Shown: piece by piece, positions 1 to 8,864 of the stretch | How positions within the stretch are numbered: the first letter of the stretch is position 1 | Layout of the letters: every line of letters begins with the position of its first letter | Assembly (NCBI RefSeq): GCF_011682175.1 | Contig: NZ_WHJG01000044.1 | Coordinates: 1-53,249 of the forward strand | Reading direction: 5' to 3' | DNA length: 53,249 bases | Source of the DNA: Massilia frigida | Lineage (GTDB): Bacteria; Pseudomonadota; Gammaproteobacteria; Burkholderiales; Burkholderiaceae_D | Notes under the pieces: generated by a model | What the model saw: the letters and a program-made list of their open reading frames with translations, nothing else | What the model was told of the DNA's origin: nothing | Database searches by the model: none | Made by a program: the position numbers and the translations under genes

Positions 1-60
1 TTGCATGTGTAAGGCATGCCGCCAGCGTTCAATCTGAGCCAGGATCAAACTCTTCAGTTC
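1..60 (-). rRNA. 16S ribosomal RNA, 5' end (partial)
   Basis: On the minus strand the sequence reads AGAGTTTGATCCTGGCTCAG followed by the conserved start of helix 3, which is the universal 16S 5' end (the 27F primer site). Only about 60 bases lie in the window, and the gene continues past base 1. The mature 5' end is placed at about base 60 by analogy with Escherichia coli, uncertain by 1 to 3 bases. Transcription runs away from the presumed origin. Confidence 0.97.
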
Positions 61-226
61 AATCTCTGTTTAATGTCCTTGCGGACAGATCGCTCACTCA
101 AAATACTGACAAGCTCATCTTTCGATGCGCCGTGTTTCTTTTTTGTGAACATTTGATAATTTAAGTATTCAACGTCGCTTACGCTTCGTTGGCACCTTCA
201 TCAAACGCCCACACTTATCGACTGTT

Positions 227-240
227 AATTGTTAAAGAAC
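227..240 (-). promoter_or_regulatory. boxA antitermination element of the rRNA leader
   Basis: The minus strand reads GTTCTTTAACAATT, very close to the bacterial rRNA boxA (TGCTCTTTAACAATT), about 170 bases before the 16S 5' end. In known rRNA operons this element in the leader RNA recruits NusB/NusE for antitermination. Its place between the promoter at 303-331 and 16S fits that role. Confidence 0.85.
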
Positions 241-302
241 TTATTCTGTACTATCTTGCCGCATGGTACGAAGCGTTGTGTTCGTTGCAGCAGAGAGATG
301 AG

Positions 303-331
303 ATTATGCAGCGTTTCGCGTTTCTCGTCAA
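303..331 (-). promoter_or_regulatory. Sigma70 promoter of the rRNA operon
   Basis: On the minus strand a TTGACG -35 (326-331) and a CATAAT -10 (303-308) are separated by exactly 17 bases. The expected start site is near base 295, giving a leader of roughly 235 bases that contains boxA. It is the only near-consensus promoter I found in the leader region. Further tandem promoters may lie upstream. Confidence 0.8.
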
Positions 332-461
332 CCTCTTTTTGTTACTTCGCTTCTTTCGAAACGCCCCTGATCTGTCCTGCAACTACTTGATTTCGCTACT
401 GAATCAGCGGGGAGGCGAACTATAGCAAAAGGGCCGTATTTCCACAAGCCGCCTTCGCCGA

Positions 462-1115
462 TTATTTCGGTTTGTAGGTGATCAGCGGCAGGGCCACGTC
501 CGCGTTATTGGCCACATCATTGCTTCCACCGGACATGTCGACAGTTGCCTTGTCGCACCAGTTGGCCTGGCCCGACGCACTCTGCGCCAGCACCTCGGCC
601 ATGGCCTCATGAATCTTTGCCGCCACCTCGCCCTGCAAGGCAGTGCGCTTGACCGGCGACATATCCGCCATCGCGCGCCGTTGCTTCTCGATAAAGCTGG
701 CATTGCGCTGCTTCCAGCCGTTGGCGGCCGTCACGAATTTTTTGCTGTGAGGCGCGACGTTGGCACAGACCGGCTCGAACTTGGCGGCCACTTCGGACAT
801 CAAGGCCACCACCAGCACCGCATGCTGGAGCTCGGGCGACGGCACGCCGGCCGCCGATATGCCACCGCCGGACGCGTCGGCGCCGCCTGACTTGGGAGCT
901 GGCGCGATCTTGGGCTGGGCCGGCACGGGCCCTTCCACTGCGCGCAGCACGGAGCCCTTCATCACGCTGACCTTGAGCTTGTCGCCATTTTGCGGACGGT
1001 CGGAGAACGTGACCTTCCCATCCGGACCGACGGTCTTGTACATTTGCGCGGACGCGGGCGCGGCGCAGCAAATAAGGGCAGCAGCGATGACAAAAATGGG
1101 CTGTAATTTATTCAT
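462..1115 (-). CDS. Secreted DUF4124-domain protein
   Basis: This is a 217-aa protein starting at MNKLQPIF. A hydrophobic signal peptide ends at about residue 24 (APASA, then Q). The next 40 residues match the DUF4124 pattern (MYKTVGPDGKVTFSDRPQ), a small domain common in exported proteobacterial proteins of unknown role. The rest is Ala/Pro-rich and then helical, with two cysteines (VCANVA and NWCDKA) that could form a disulfide in the periplasm. The reading frame could extend 9 codons upstream, but that would put charged and polar residues ahead of the signal peptide. It stands alone, divergent from the radical SAM gene. Function is unknown. Confidence 0.85.
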   Translation of the reverse strand: MNKLQPIFVIAAALICCAAPASAQMYKTVGPDGKVTFSDRPQNGDKLKVSVMKGSVLRAVEGPVPAQPKIAPAPKSGGADASGGGISAAGVPSPELQHAVLVVALMSEVAAKFEPVCANVAPHSKKFVTAANGWKQRNASFIEKQRRAMADMSPVKRTALQGEVAAKIHEAMAEVLAQSASGQANWCDKATVDMSGGSNDVANNADVALPLITYKPK

Positions 1116-1370
1116 GTGACAAAATTTGGCGCAATACTCCACGCGATGGCGACCGATTCATATACTAACGTAGCATTGGGGCGAAATGCGCAAACACATT
1201 TCCTGTACGCACGTTTTTGAGCCAGAACACAACAGCCTGGCTCCTCAGCTTTATTCCATTGCAAGATTTATGCCTGCGATTGTTATGCGGCAGCAACATC
1301 AGGCTGGCATGTGCCGATCACCCGCCCCGCGCGCAGGTAGAATGTCAGCTTTCGCCCATACCGCCTCGCC

Positions 1371-2858
1371 ATGACCATCCTGCTCTCGACCCTGAACGCC
1401 CGCTACGCCCACGCATCGCTGGGGCTGCGCTATCTGCTGGCAAACATGGGCCCCCTGCGGGAGCGGACCAGCCTGCACGAATTCGTGATCGGCGCGAAAA
1501 CCACCGAAATCGTCGAACGCCTGCTGGCGCAAGCGCCGCGCATCATCGGTTTCGGTATCTATATATGGAACGTCGAAGAAACCACCAAGGTCGTCGCCAT
1601 GCTCAAGCGCGTCGCGCCCCAGGTGGTGATCGTGCTGGGCGGGCCGGAAGTGTCGCACGAGCCGGGCGAGCAAGCCATCGTGCAGATGGCGGACTACCTG
1701 GTCACCGGCTGGGGCGACGTGACCTTCCCCAAGCTGTGCGGCGAGATCCTGCACGGCCCCAAGCCGCTGATGAAGATCCACGCCGGCGTGCAGCCGCCGA
1801 TGGCCGACATCGCCATGCCCTACTCCTTATATACAGACAACGACATCGCCAACCGCACCTTATATGTGGAAGCCTCGCGCGGCTGCCCCTTCAAGTGCGA
1901 ATTCTGCCTGTCCGCGCTCGACAAGACCGCCTGGCCCTTCGGCCTCGACACCTTCCTGGGCGAGCTCGAAACGCTGCACGCGCGCGGCGCGCGCCTGTTC
2001 AAGTTCGTCGACCGCACCTTCAACCTGAATATCAAGACCAGCCTGAAGATCATGCAGTTCTTCCTCGATAAAATCGAAGCGAACCCGGACGACCCGGTGT
2101 ATGCCCACTTCGAGCTGGTACCCGACCACCTGCCCGATGCGCTGAAAGAAGGCATCCGCAAGTTCCCGCCCGGCGCGCTGCAGTTCGAGATCGGCATCCA
2201 GAGCTTCAATCCGGCGGTGCAGGCGCTGGTCAGCCGGCGCCAGGACAACGCCAAGGCCGCCGAGAACATCCGCTGGCTGTGCGAGCAGTCGCACGCCCAC
2301 CTGCACGTCGACCTGATCGCCGGCCTGCCGGGCGAAGACATGGGCAGCTTCGCGCGCGGCTTCGACCAGCTGGTCGCGCTCAAGCCGCACGAGATCCAGT
2401 TCGGCATCCTCAAGCGCCTGCGCGGTACGCCGATCATCCGCCACACCGAAGAACACGGCCTGGTATTCGATCCCTACCCGCCCTACACCATCCTGGCCAC
2501 CAAACTGATCGACTTCCAGACCATGCAGCGCCTGGTGCGCTTTGCGCGCTACTGGGACCTGGTGGCCAACTCGGGACGCTTCGCACACACGCTCACGCAC
2601 TTGCTGGGCGAGTCGCCCTTTGCCAATTTCATGGCTTTCTCCGACTGGATCTACGCAAAAACCGATGCCACCCACCGCATTGCGCTCGACCGCCTGGCCA
2701 GGCTGGTCGCGCAATGGCTGGAAACGCGCGGCATGAGCCGTACCGACGCGGCGGAACTGGTGGGCAGCGATTATGCCGGCCGCATCGACGCGCCGGCCGA
2801 CAAGACCAAGCCGGTAGCGAGCGTGCCGCAGCGCCAGGCGCGCCATCTGGCCGCATAA
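1371..2858 (+). CDS. B12-binding domain radical SAM protein
   Basis: This 495-aa protein has an N-terminal cobalamin-binding Rossmann fold (about residues 1-140, with VVIVLGGPEVSHEP). A radical SAM core follows, with CxxxCxxC at C172, C176 and C179, which should bind a 4Fe-4S cluster and S-adenosylmethionine. The C-terminal part (about 370-480) resembles the DUF4080 region found in this subfamily. Such enzymes do methylation or other radical chemistry on unknown substrates. Genes with this layout are widespread in proteobacteria, and no specific substrate can be assigned. It is apparently monocistronic, with 105 bases before the Mla operon. Confidence 0.85.
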   Translation: MTILLSTLNARYAHASLGLRYLLANMGPLRERTSLHEFVIGAKTTEIVERLLAQAPRIIGFGIYIWNVEETTKVVAMLKRVAPQVVIVLGGPEVSHEPGEQAIVQMADYLVTGWGDVTFPKLCGEILHGPKPLMKIHAGVQPPMADIAMPYSLYTDNDIANRTLYVEASRGCPFKCEFCLSALDKTAWPFGLDTFLGELETLHARGARLFKFVDRTFNLNIKTSLKIMQFFLDKIEANPDDPVYAHFELVPDHLPDALKEGIRKFPPGALQFEIGIQSFNPAVQALVSRRQDNAKAAENIRWLCEQSHAHLHVDLIAGLPGEDMGSFARGFDQLVALKPHEIQFGILKRLRGTPIIRHTEEHGLVFDPYPPYTILATKLIDFQTMQRLVRFARYWDLVANSGRFAHTLTHLLGESPFANFMAFSDWIYAKTDATHRIALDRLARLVAQWLETRGMSRTDAAELVGSDYAGRIDAPADKTKPVASVPQRQARHLAA

Positions 2859-2859
2859 A

Positions 2860-2876
2860 CCGGCGCCGCGCGCCGG
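2860..2876 (+). terminator. GC-rich hairpin after the radical SAM gene
   Basis: A perfect 7-bp stem (CCGGCGC / GCGCCGG, loop CGC) begins 2 bases after the radical SAM stop codon. It lacks a T run, so it is at best a weak or factor-dependent terminator, or just an mRNA 3'-end stabiliser. Confidence 0.35.
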
Positions 2877-2963
2877 CGCTGTCGATACACGATTCCATGG
2901 GCGCCGCCGCCCCGCGCACGAACTCCTGTAGCGGTCACGGCGATTCTCTTTTACACTGGCGCA

Positions 2964-4097
2964 ATGCAGATTGAAAATGCGCCAACTTTAACCCTCGAAT
3001 CGCCTGATGCAGGCTCGCCCCAATCGGTCGTCGCCAACGGGATCTGGCAGGTCCACGCGCTGGCCCAGTGCGGCGCGATCAAGACCATCAACGCCACCCT
3101 GGTCTCGCTCAAGGACAAGCCGGCGCTGGTATGGGACCTGACCCAGATCGTCCGCCTCGACCACATCGGCGCCCAGATGTTCTGGAACGCCTGGGGCAAG
3201 AAGCGCCCCGCCCAGCTCCAGCTGGCCGAAAAACAGGAAGAACTGTTCAAGCGCATCGAGGAAGCGAGCAAGCTGCAACTGCCGCGCACGCGCCCCAACC
3301 GCTTCAACTGGGTCATGACCCTGGGCAGCGGCATGCTCCACTTCTTCGAGCACACGCAAGGCTTCATCCGCCTGATCGGCCAGGTGGTGCAGGATATCGG
3401 CCGCTTCATCCGCCATCCGATGACGGGGCCGTGGCGCGAAGTGTCGGCCAATATTTTCCATTCCGGCTTCCAGGCGCTCGGCATCACCGCGCTGGTCGGT
3501 TTCCTGATCGGGGTCGTGCTGTCCTACCTGTCGGCCCAGCAGCTGCGCATGTTTGGCGGCGATATGTACCTGGTCAATATCCTCGGCATGAGCGTGATCC
3601 GCGAACTCGGGCCGCTGCTGGCCGCCATCCTGGTCGCGGGCCGTTCCGGTTCCTCCATCACCGCGCAGCTCGGGGTGATGCGGGTGACCGAGGAACTCGA
3701 CGCCATGCTGGTCATGGGCATCTCGCACGGCTACCGCCTGATCATGCCGAAAGTGGTGGCGCTGGCGATCTCGATGCCGCTGCTGGTGGTGTGGACCGAT
3801 GCCATGGCCCTGATCGGCGGCATGGTCTCGGCCAAGGTCGAACTGAACCTGTCGGCGCGCTACTTCCTGCAAAAGCTGCCGGACGCGGTGCCGCTGTCGA
3901 ACTACATCATCGGCCTGCTCAAGGGAACCACCTTCGGCATGCTGATCGCGCTGGTATCCTGCCACTTCGGCCTGCGCATCAAGCCGAACACCGAAAGCCT
4001 GGGGCGCGGCACCACCACCTCGGTGGTTACCGCGATTACCGTGGTGATCCTGGCCGACGCGGTGTTTGCGATTATTTTCAGCGGAGTCGGTTTCTGA
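2964..4097 (+). CDS. mlaE: MlaE-family lipid ABC transporter permease with STAS-like N-terminus
   Basis: This is an inner-membrane permease of 377 aa. Residues 1 to about 100 resemble a STAS-like domain (LVSLKDKPALVWDLTQIVRLDHIGAQMFWNAW). Residues about 120-377 are the MlaE fold with its conserved core (GMSVIRELGPLLAAILVAGRSGSSITAQLGVMRVTEELDAM). With the next genes it should form an MCE-type transporter moving phospholipids between inner and outer membranes. Its stop codon overlaps the start of the ATPase gene (TGATG). E. coli MlaE lacks the extra N-terminal domain and is about 260 aa, so this belongs to the longer version common in betaproteobacteria and other lineages. Confidence 0.92.
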   Translation: MQIENAPTLTLESPDAGSPQSVVANGIWQVHALAQCGAIKTINATLVSLKDKPALVWDLTQIVRLDHIGAQMFWNAWGKKRPAQLQLAEKQEELFKRIEEASKLQLPRTRPNRFNWVMTLGSGMLHFFEHTQGFIRLIGQVVQDIGRFIRHPMTGPWREVSANIFHSGFQALGITALVGFLIGVVLSYLSAQQLRMFGGDMYLVNILGMSVIRELGPLLAAILVAGRSGSSITAQLGVMRVTEELDAMLVMGISHGYRLIMPKVVALAISMPLLVVWTDAMALIGGMVSAKVELNLSARYFLQKLPDAVPLSNYIIGLLKGTTFGMLIALVSCHFGLRIKPNTESLGRGTTTSVVTAITVVILADAVFAIIFSGVGF

Positions 4098-4954
4098 TGG
4101 ATGAACAAAAAGCGGAAGACGCGCGCCAGCACCTGAACATGCGGCCCGAGGAAGATGTCGGCCCGCCGGTGGTCCAGATCACCAAGCTGTGGACCAAATT
4201 CGGCCGCACCGTGGTGCACCAGGACCTGAACCTCGACATCTACCAGGGCGAGATCCTGTCGATCGTGGGCGGCTCGGGCACCGGCAAGACCGTCCTGCTG
4301 CGCCAGATGCTGGGCCTGGAGACGCCCGCCAAAGGCTGCGTGCGCGTGTTCGGCGAAGACATCAGCGAGGCCGACGCCGACCAGCTGCAGCGCATGCGCA
4401 ACCACTGGGGCATGCTGTTCCAGCAGGGCGCGCTGTATTCGGCGCTGACCGTGTTCGACAACATCGCCCAGCCGCTGCGCGAGCTGCGCGCCCTGCCCGA
4501 AGACGTGATCCAGGACGCGGTCCTGCTGAAAATGAACATGGTGGGGCTGGGTGTCGAACACGCCAAGAAGATGCCGTCCGACCTGTCCGGCGGCATGATC
4601 AAGCGCGCCTCGCTGGCGCGCGCGCTGGCGCTCGAACCGCAACTGCTGTTCCTCGACGAGCCCACCGCGGGCCTCGACCCCGACCTGTCGGACGCCTTTG
4701 TCGCGCTGATCCAGTCGCTGCACCGGGAACTGGGCCTGACCGTGGTCATGGTCACGCACGACCTGGACACCCTGTTCGCGCTGTCGACCCGGATCGCGGT
4801 GCTGGCCGAAAAACACGTGATCGCGATCGGACCGACGCGCGACGTCCTGAAAGTGGACCATCCCTTCATCAAACAATTCTTCCTGGGTGCGCGCGGCCAG
4901 CGCGCCCTCGAAGTGCTCGACGAATACGACGCCGAGCACGCACCGGAGCACTAG
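4097..4954 (+). CDS. mlaF: MlaF-like ABC transporter ATP-binding protein
   Basis: This is a 285-aa cytoplasmic ATPase. Walker A is GGSGTGKT (residues 58-65), the signature is LSGGM (163-167), Walker B is LLFLDEPT (183-190), and an H-loop histidine (VTHDL) follows. The LSGGM form of the signature, with A/SGLDP after Walker B, is typical of MlaF. The start was chosen at the ATG overlapping the permease stop codon by one base, which gives translational coupling. Frame-open sequence further upstream is a shadow of mlaE. It powers the transporter encoded by its neighbours. Confidence 0.94.
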   Translation: MDEQKAEDARQHLNMRPEEDVGPPVVQITKLWTKFGRTVVHQDLNLDIYQGEILSIVGGSGTGKTVLLRQMLGLETPAKGCVRVFGEDISEADADQLQRMRNHWGMLFQQGALYSALTVFDNIAQPLRELRALPEDVIQDAVLLKMNMVGLGVEHAKKMPSDLSGGMIKRASLARALALEPQLLFLDEPTAGLDPDLSDAFVALIQSLHRELGLTVVMVTHDLDTLFALSTRIAVLAEKHVIAIGPTRDVLKVDHPFIKQFFLGARGQRALEVLDEYDAEHAPEH

Positions 4955-4957
4955 CAT

Positions 4958-5917
4958 ATGGAAAACAGATCACACGCCCTGATGACAGGTTTCTTCACGA
5001 TTGCGCTGCTGGTGGCCACGGTCCTGGCGGGCATCTGGTTCAACCGCGACCGGGTCGAACGGGTGCCCTACCAGATCGCCACCATCCAGTCGATCCCGGG
5101 CCTGAACCCGCAGGCGGCGGTGCGCTACCGCGGGCTGGAAGTGGGCAAGGTCGACGACATCAGCTTCGACGCCAGGATCCCCGGCCAGATCCTGATCCAC
5201 CTGTCGGTCGATGCGGAAGCGCCGATCACCCGCACCACCTTCGCCACCCTCGGCTACCAGGGCGTGACCGGGATTGCCTTCATCCAGCTCGACGACGAAA
5301 AAACCGGCTCGACCCTGATGGCCAGCAGCGAAGAGAAGCTGGCGCGCATTCCGCTGCGTCCGGGCCTGCTCGACCAGCTTGAAAAGCGCGGCCTGGTGAT
5401 CCTCGACAAAGCCGAGGAACTGGCCACCCGCCTGGACGCCATGGCCGCGCCGGAAAACCAGAAGATCATCCTCGACGCCTTCGCCAACGTCAGCAAGGCG
5501 GCGATTGCCTATGGCGAGATCCCGGCCAAGCTGGAACCGACCCTGGCGCGCCTGCCGCAGCTGACCGCGAAGGCGGAACAAAGCTTCGCCGCCTTCGACA
5601 CCTTCAGCAACAACGCCAGCACCATGACGCGCAGCTACACCAAGCTGGCCGACGACCTGCAAGCGCCGAACGGGGCGATTGCGCGCCTGAACAGCACCGT
5701 GGACCGGGTCGGCGGCTCGCTCGAAGCGGTCACCACCGACCTCGAAATGCAAACCCTGCCGCACTTCGTGGCCATGACCGACGAAGCGCGCACCTCGCTG
5801 CGGGCCGTGCGGCGCACCATGAATTCGCTCAACGACCGTCCGCAAAGCCTGTTGTTCGGCGCCGCGCCGCCCACCCCGGGCCCGGGTGAACCAGGTTTTA
5901 CCGCACCGACCAAATGA
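4958..5917 (+). CDS. mlaD: MlaD-family MCE protein
   Basis: This is a 319-aa protein with one N-terminal membrane anchor (about residues 9-28). A single MCE domain follows (about 37-115: QIATIQSIPGLNPQAAVRYRGLEVGKV). A long helical C-terminal region (about 150-290) probably forms the periplasmic barrel extension. MCE proteins assemble as hexameric rings that channel lipids above the permease. It starts 3 bases after the ATPase stop codon. The C-terminal part is longer than in E. coli MlaD (183 aa), which points to a PqiB/LetB-like or needle-like architecture. Confidence 0.9.
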   Translation: MENRSHALMTGFFTIALLVATVLAGIWFNRDRVERVPYQIATIQSIPGLNPQAAVRYRGLEVGKVDDISFDARIPGQILIHLSVDAEAPITRTTFATLGYQGVTGIAFIQLDDEKTGSTLMASSEEKLARIPLRPGLLDQLEKRGLVILDKAEELATRLDAMAAPENQKIILDAFANVSKAAIAYGEIPAKLEPTLARLPQLTAKAEQSFAAFDTFSNNASTMTRSYTKLADDLQAPNGAIARLNSTVDRVGGSLEAVTTDLEMQTLPHFVAMTDEARTSLRAVRRTMNSLNDRPQSLLFGAAPPTPGPGEPGFTAPTK

Positions 5918-6573
5918 GGACCACCGTGAACCACACCCCGACTCCGCGCACGCACGTGTCCACCACCGTACGCCGCCTGCTGCTGGCCGCCAGCGCCGGC
6001 GCCGCGCTGCTGCTGGCCGGCTGCGCCAGCGAAAAGCCGGCCCTGAACACCACCTTCGACTTCGGCCCCGCCGCCAGCAGCGCGCCGGCCGCGCGCGCGC
6101 CGATCGCCGCCGTCGTGGTGGGCGAGGTCACCGGTTCGGCGGCGCTCGACAGCGAACGTATGTACTACCGCCTCAATTACAGCGACCCGCTGCAGGCGCG
6201 CGCCTACGCCAACAGCCGCTGGAGCGCCACGCCGCTGCAAATGGTCACCCAGCGCCTCAAGTCGCGCATTGCGCAATCGGGCGCCAAGGTACTCAGTGTC
6301 AGCGACGCCTCCGACGGCGTGCCGATCCTGCGCCTGGAAATCGTCGACTTCACCCACAACTTCGACAGCCAGACCCAGAGCCACGGCCAGCTGGTGCTGC
6401 GCGCGTCGCTGTTCCAGGGGCATAAACTGATCGACCAGAAAACCTTCGAGCGCAAGAACGCGGCCACCAGTGCGGACGCCGGCGGCGGCGCGCGCGCGCT
6501 GGCCGGCGCCACCGACACGGTCGCCGCCGACGTCATCGCCTGGATCGCCACGCTGCCCCTCAAAAAAGAATGA
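5914..6573 (+). CDS. ABC-type transport auxiliary lipoprotein (PqiC-like)
   Basis: This is a 219-aa lipoprotein. A signal sequence and the lipobox LLAGC place the lipidated cysteine at C37. The domain that follows (about 55-215) resembles the ABC-type transport auxiliary lipoprotein family (PqiC/YmbA). The start codon overlaps the end of the MCE gene by 4 bases (ATGA). It likely sits at the outer membrane and connects the MCE tunnel to it. This inference rests on how PqiC works with PqiAB. Confidence 0.85.
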   Translation: MRTTVNHTPTPRTHVSTTVRRLLLAASAGAALLLAGCASEKPALNTTFDFGPAASSAPAARAPIAAVVVGEVTGSAALDSERMYYRLNYSDPLQARAYANSRWSATPLQMVTQRLKSRIAQSGAKVLSVSDASDGVPILRLEIVDFTHNFDSQTQSHGQLVLRASLFQGHKLIDQKTFERKNAATSADAGGGARALAGATDTVAADVIAWIATLPLKKE

Positions 6574-7748
6574 ACGCGCCGCACGCGCCAGGGCCTGCTC
6601 CCATCCCCTCGCCGGTAACGGCCGCCGTGCGCGGTTCGCCCGTGGCGCGCGCCTCGCTGCTGGCCTACATGCTGCTGATCGTGTACGCCAGCTGGTTCCC
6701 GTTTTCCGGCTGGCGCGGCAGCGGCCTGTCGCCGCTGATTTTCCTGACCCTGTCCATGCCCCAGTACTGGACTGGCTTCGATGTGATGGTCAACATCATC
6801 GGCTATATCCCGTTCGGGACCCTGCTGGTGCTGGCCATGTATCCGCGCCTGCGCGGCCTGTGGGCCATCCTCGCCGCCGCCATGCTCGGCATCCTGGTCT
6901 CGGGCACGATGGAAGCGGTGCAGACCTACCTGCCCAGCCGCGTGCCATCGAGCCTGGACTTCATCACCAATGCGGCCGGCGCGCTGGCCGGGGCCATCAT
7001 CGGCGCCCTTGGCGCGCGCTCCTTCCTCGACCAGAGCCGCTTGTACAAGCTGCGCCAGCGCTGGTTCGCGGCGCACGCCAGCCAGGGCCTGGTACTGCTG
7101 GCCCTGTGGCCGCTGGCCCAGATCTACCCGCTCGGCTACATGTTCGGCCATGGCCAGCTGCTGCCGATTTTTTCCGAATGGCTGTCGGCCTGGCTCGATA
7201 CCGACATCGACCTGGTCACCATGCTGCGTCCCGGCGCCGCCATGAGCGTGGAACAATACTGGCTATCGGAAACCATCATCACTGCCTGCGGCATGACCGG
7301 CGCCGTCTTGACCATGTTGTGCCTGCTGCGGCGCGGCGCCCCGCGCCTGCTGCTGATCGGCGCCATGCTGGGCGCGGCGCTGCTGACCAAGACCCTGGCC
7401 AGTTCCCTGCTGTTCAAGCCCGACAACGCGCTGGCCTGGATCACCCCGGGCGCCCAGGGCGGCTTCCTGATCGGCCTGATCATGCTGTCCGGCCTGGCCT
7501 TCGCGCCCGAAGTTGCGCAGCGGCGGCTGGCGGTGGTCACCCTCGTGCTCAGCCTGCTGGTGGTGAACACGATCCCGGTCAATCCTTACTTTAGTGCCAC
7601 CCTGCAAGGCTGGGTACAAGGCAAGTTCCTGAACTTTAATGGCGCAGCGCAATTCCTTTCCCTGCTATGGCCGTTTTTTGCGATCTGGTTCCTGCTGCTG
7701 CCCTCGCATAAACTCAATCGGCGCGAAGAACGCGTATCATTGCGCTAG
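6570..7748 (+). CDS. VanZ-family integral membrane protein
   Basis: This is a 392-aa multi-spanning membrane protein. The N-terminal half fits the VanZ family: YASWFPFSGW, then a conserved DVMVNIIGYIPFGTLL segment and an EAVQTYLPSR motif near residue 115. The C-terminal half adds several more membrane segments. VanZ-like proteins are linked to envelope stress and to resistance to cell-wall-active compounds, but their biochemical role is unclear. It overlaps the lipoprotein gene by 4 bases, so it is the last gene of the Mla-type operon, and a role in the same envelope-lipid process is plausible. Confidence 0.85.
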   Translation: MNAPHAPGPAPIPSPVTAAVRGSPVARASLLAYMLLIVYASWFPFSGWRGSGLSPLIFLTLSMPQYWTGFDVMVNIIGYIPFGTLLVLAMYPRLRGLWAILAAAMLGILVSGTMEAVQTYLPSRVPSSLDFITNAAGALAGAIIGALGARSFLDQSRLYKLRQRWFAAHASQGLVLLALWPLAQIYPLGYMFGHGQLLPIFSEWLSAWLDTDIDLVTMLRPGAAMSVEQYWLSETIITACGMTGAVLTMLCLLRRGAPRLLLIGAMLGAALLTKTLASSLLFKPDNALAWITPGAQGGFLIGLIMLSGLAFAPEVAQRRLAVVTLVLSLLVVNTIPVNPYFSATLQGWVQGKFLNFNGAAQFLSLLWPFFAIWFLLLPSHKLNRREERVSLR

Positions 7749-7815
7749 CGTTGCGCCCATGGTGGCGCATGTGTAAACACCGATCACGCAGTACAGTAAA
7801 GAAACGGGAACCCCC

Positions 7816-8133
7816 ATGAGCGATACACCCTACTTCGAGCAGCACGTCTTCATCTGCATGAATGTGCGCGAGGATGGACGCCAGTGCTGCGGCAAGCTCG
7901 GCGCTGAAATTGCGCAGAAGCACGCCAAGCGCCGCATGAAAGAACTGGGCATGAACGGGCACGGCAAGGTGCGCATCAACCAGGCCGGCTGCCTCGACCG
8001 CTGCGACGAAGGTCCGGTGCTGGTGGTCTATCCGCAAGGCACCTGGTACACCTATGTCGACACCAGCGACATCGATGAAATCATCGACTCCCATTTGGTT
8101 GGCGGCAAGGTCGTCGACCGTCTCAAAATCTGA
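7816..8133 (+). CDS. (2Fe-2S) thioredoxin-like ferredoxin
   Basis: This 105-aa protein has cysteines at C14, C24, C25, C59 and C63. The pattern C-x9-CC ... GCLDRCDEGP is the signature of thioredoxin-fold 2Fe-2S ferredoxins (also seen in NuoE C-termini and in Azotobacter Shethna-type proteins). It is a soluble cytoplasmic electron carrier, and its partner is not evident. It is followed 12 bases later by an alpha/beta hydrolase, a pairing often seen in betaproteobacteria. The start follows GGGAACCCCC, a weak ribosome binding site. Confidence 0.88.
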   Translation: MSDTPYFEQHVFICMNVREDGRQCCGKLGAEIAQKHAKRRMKELGMNGHGKVRINQAGCLDRCDEGPVLVVYPQGTWYTYVDTSDIDEIIDSHLVGGKVVDRLKI

Positions 8134-8145
8134 TTACTTGTTTAC

Positions 8146-8820
8146 ATGAACACTGCCACGCATAATCTGCTGAACAAACACGCTGAAAAATTCACCCTGG
8201 CCGGCGGCGCCGGACCGATGGAATGCCTGCTCGACCTGCCCCCAAGCGCGCCGCGCGGCATCGCCCTGGTCGCCCACCCGCACCCGCTGTATGGCGGCAC
8301 CATGGACAACAAGGTTGCGCAAACCCTGGCCCGCACGTTTGTGGCGCTCGGCTACGCGGTGGCGCGCTTTAACTTTCGCGGCGTCGGCGCATCGGCCGGC
8401 GTGCACGACGGCGGCGCCGGCGAGACCGACGACATGGCCCTCATGCTGGCCCACATGCAAGCCCAGTATCCGGGCCTGCCGGTGGCGCTGTCGGGCTTCT
8501 CGTTCGGCACCTTTGTGCAAGCCCAATTGCAGCAACGCCTGATCGCCGCAGGACAGCCGGCCGAGCGCCTGGTGCTGGTCGGCACCGCCGCCGGCAAATG
8601 GCCGATGCCCGAAGTGCCGGCCGACACCATCCTGATCCACGGCGAAGTCGACGACACCATTACGTTGACCCAAGTGCTGGACTGGGCGCGGCCGCAAGAC
8701 ATTCCGGTCATCGTCATTCCCGGCGCCGATCATTTCTTCCACCGCAAGCTGGGCCACATCAAAACACTGGTGGTCCAACTGTGGCGGCGTGAGGGCGCAA
8801 TTCCACTATCGCCACTATAA
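8146..8820 (+). CDS. Alpha/beta hydrolase
   Basis: This is a 224-aa cytoplasmic hydrolase. The nucleophile elbow is GFSFG (S119), an oxyanion-hole region lies at HPHPLYGGTMDNK (residues 45-56), the acid is in HGEVDDT, and the catalytic histidine is in GADHFFHRK. The HPHPLYGG start is typical of the short 'dienelactone hydrolase-like' group whose substrates are unknown. It lies 12 bases after the ferredoxin gene and probably shares its transcript. A hairpin overlapping its 3' end probably ends that unit. Confidence 0.88.
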   Translation: MNTATHNLLNKHAEKFTLAGGAGPMECLLDLPPSAPRGIALVAHPHPLYGGTMDNKVAQTLARTFVALGYAVARFNFRGVGASAGVHDGGAGETDDMALMLAHMQAQYPGLPVALSGFSFGTFVQAQLQQRLIAAGQPAERLVLVGTAAGKWPMPEVPADTILIHGEVDDTITLTQVLDWARPQDIPVIVIPGADHFFHRKLGHIKTLVVQLWRREGAIPLSPL

Positions 8821-8836
8821 TTGGGCGCCCCTTTTT
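8793..8836 (+). terminator. Probable terminator overlapping the hydrolase stop
   Basis: GGGCGCAATT at 8793 can pair with the AATTGGGCGCCC segment at about 8819-8830 (with a small bulge). A CTTTTTC run follows directly. It spans the stop codon of the hydrolase gene and lies before the carboxypeptidase gene. Confidence 0.5.
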
Positions 8837-8864
8837 CGCACCACTTTTTTGAGTACCCATTCCC

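Noticed and set aside
189-425. 78-aa open frame in the rRNA leader region (plus strand)
   Set aside because: It runs antisense across boxA and the rRNA promoter and has no ribosome binding site or recognisable domain.
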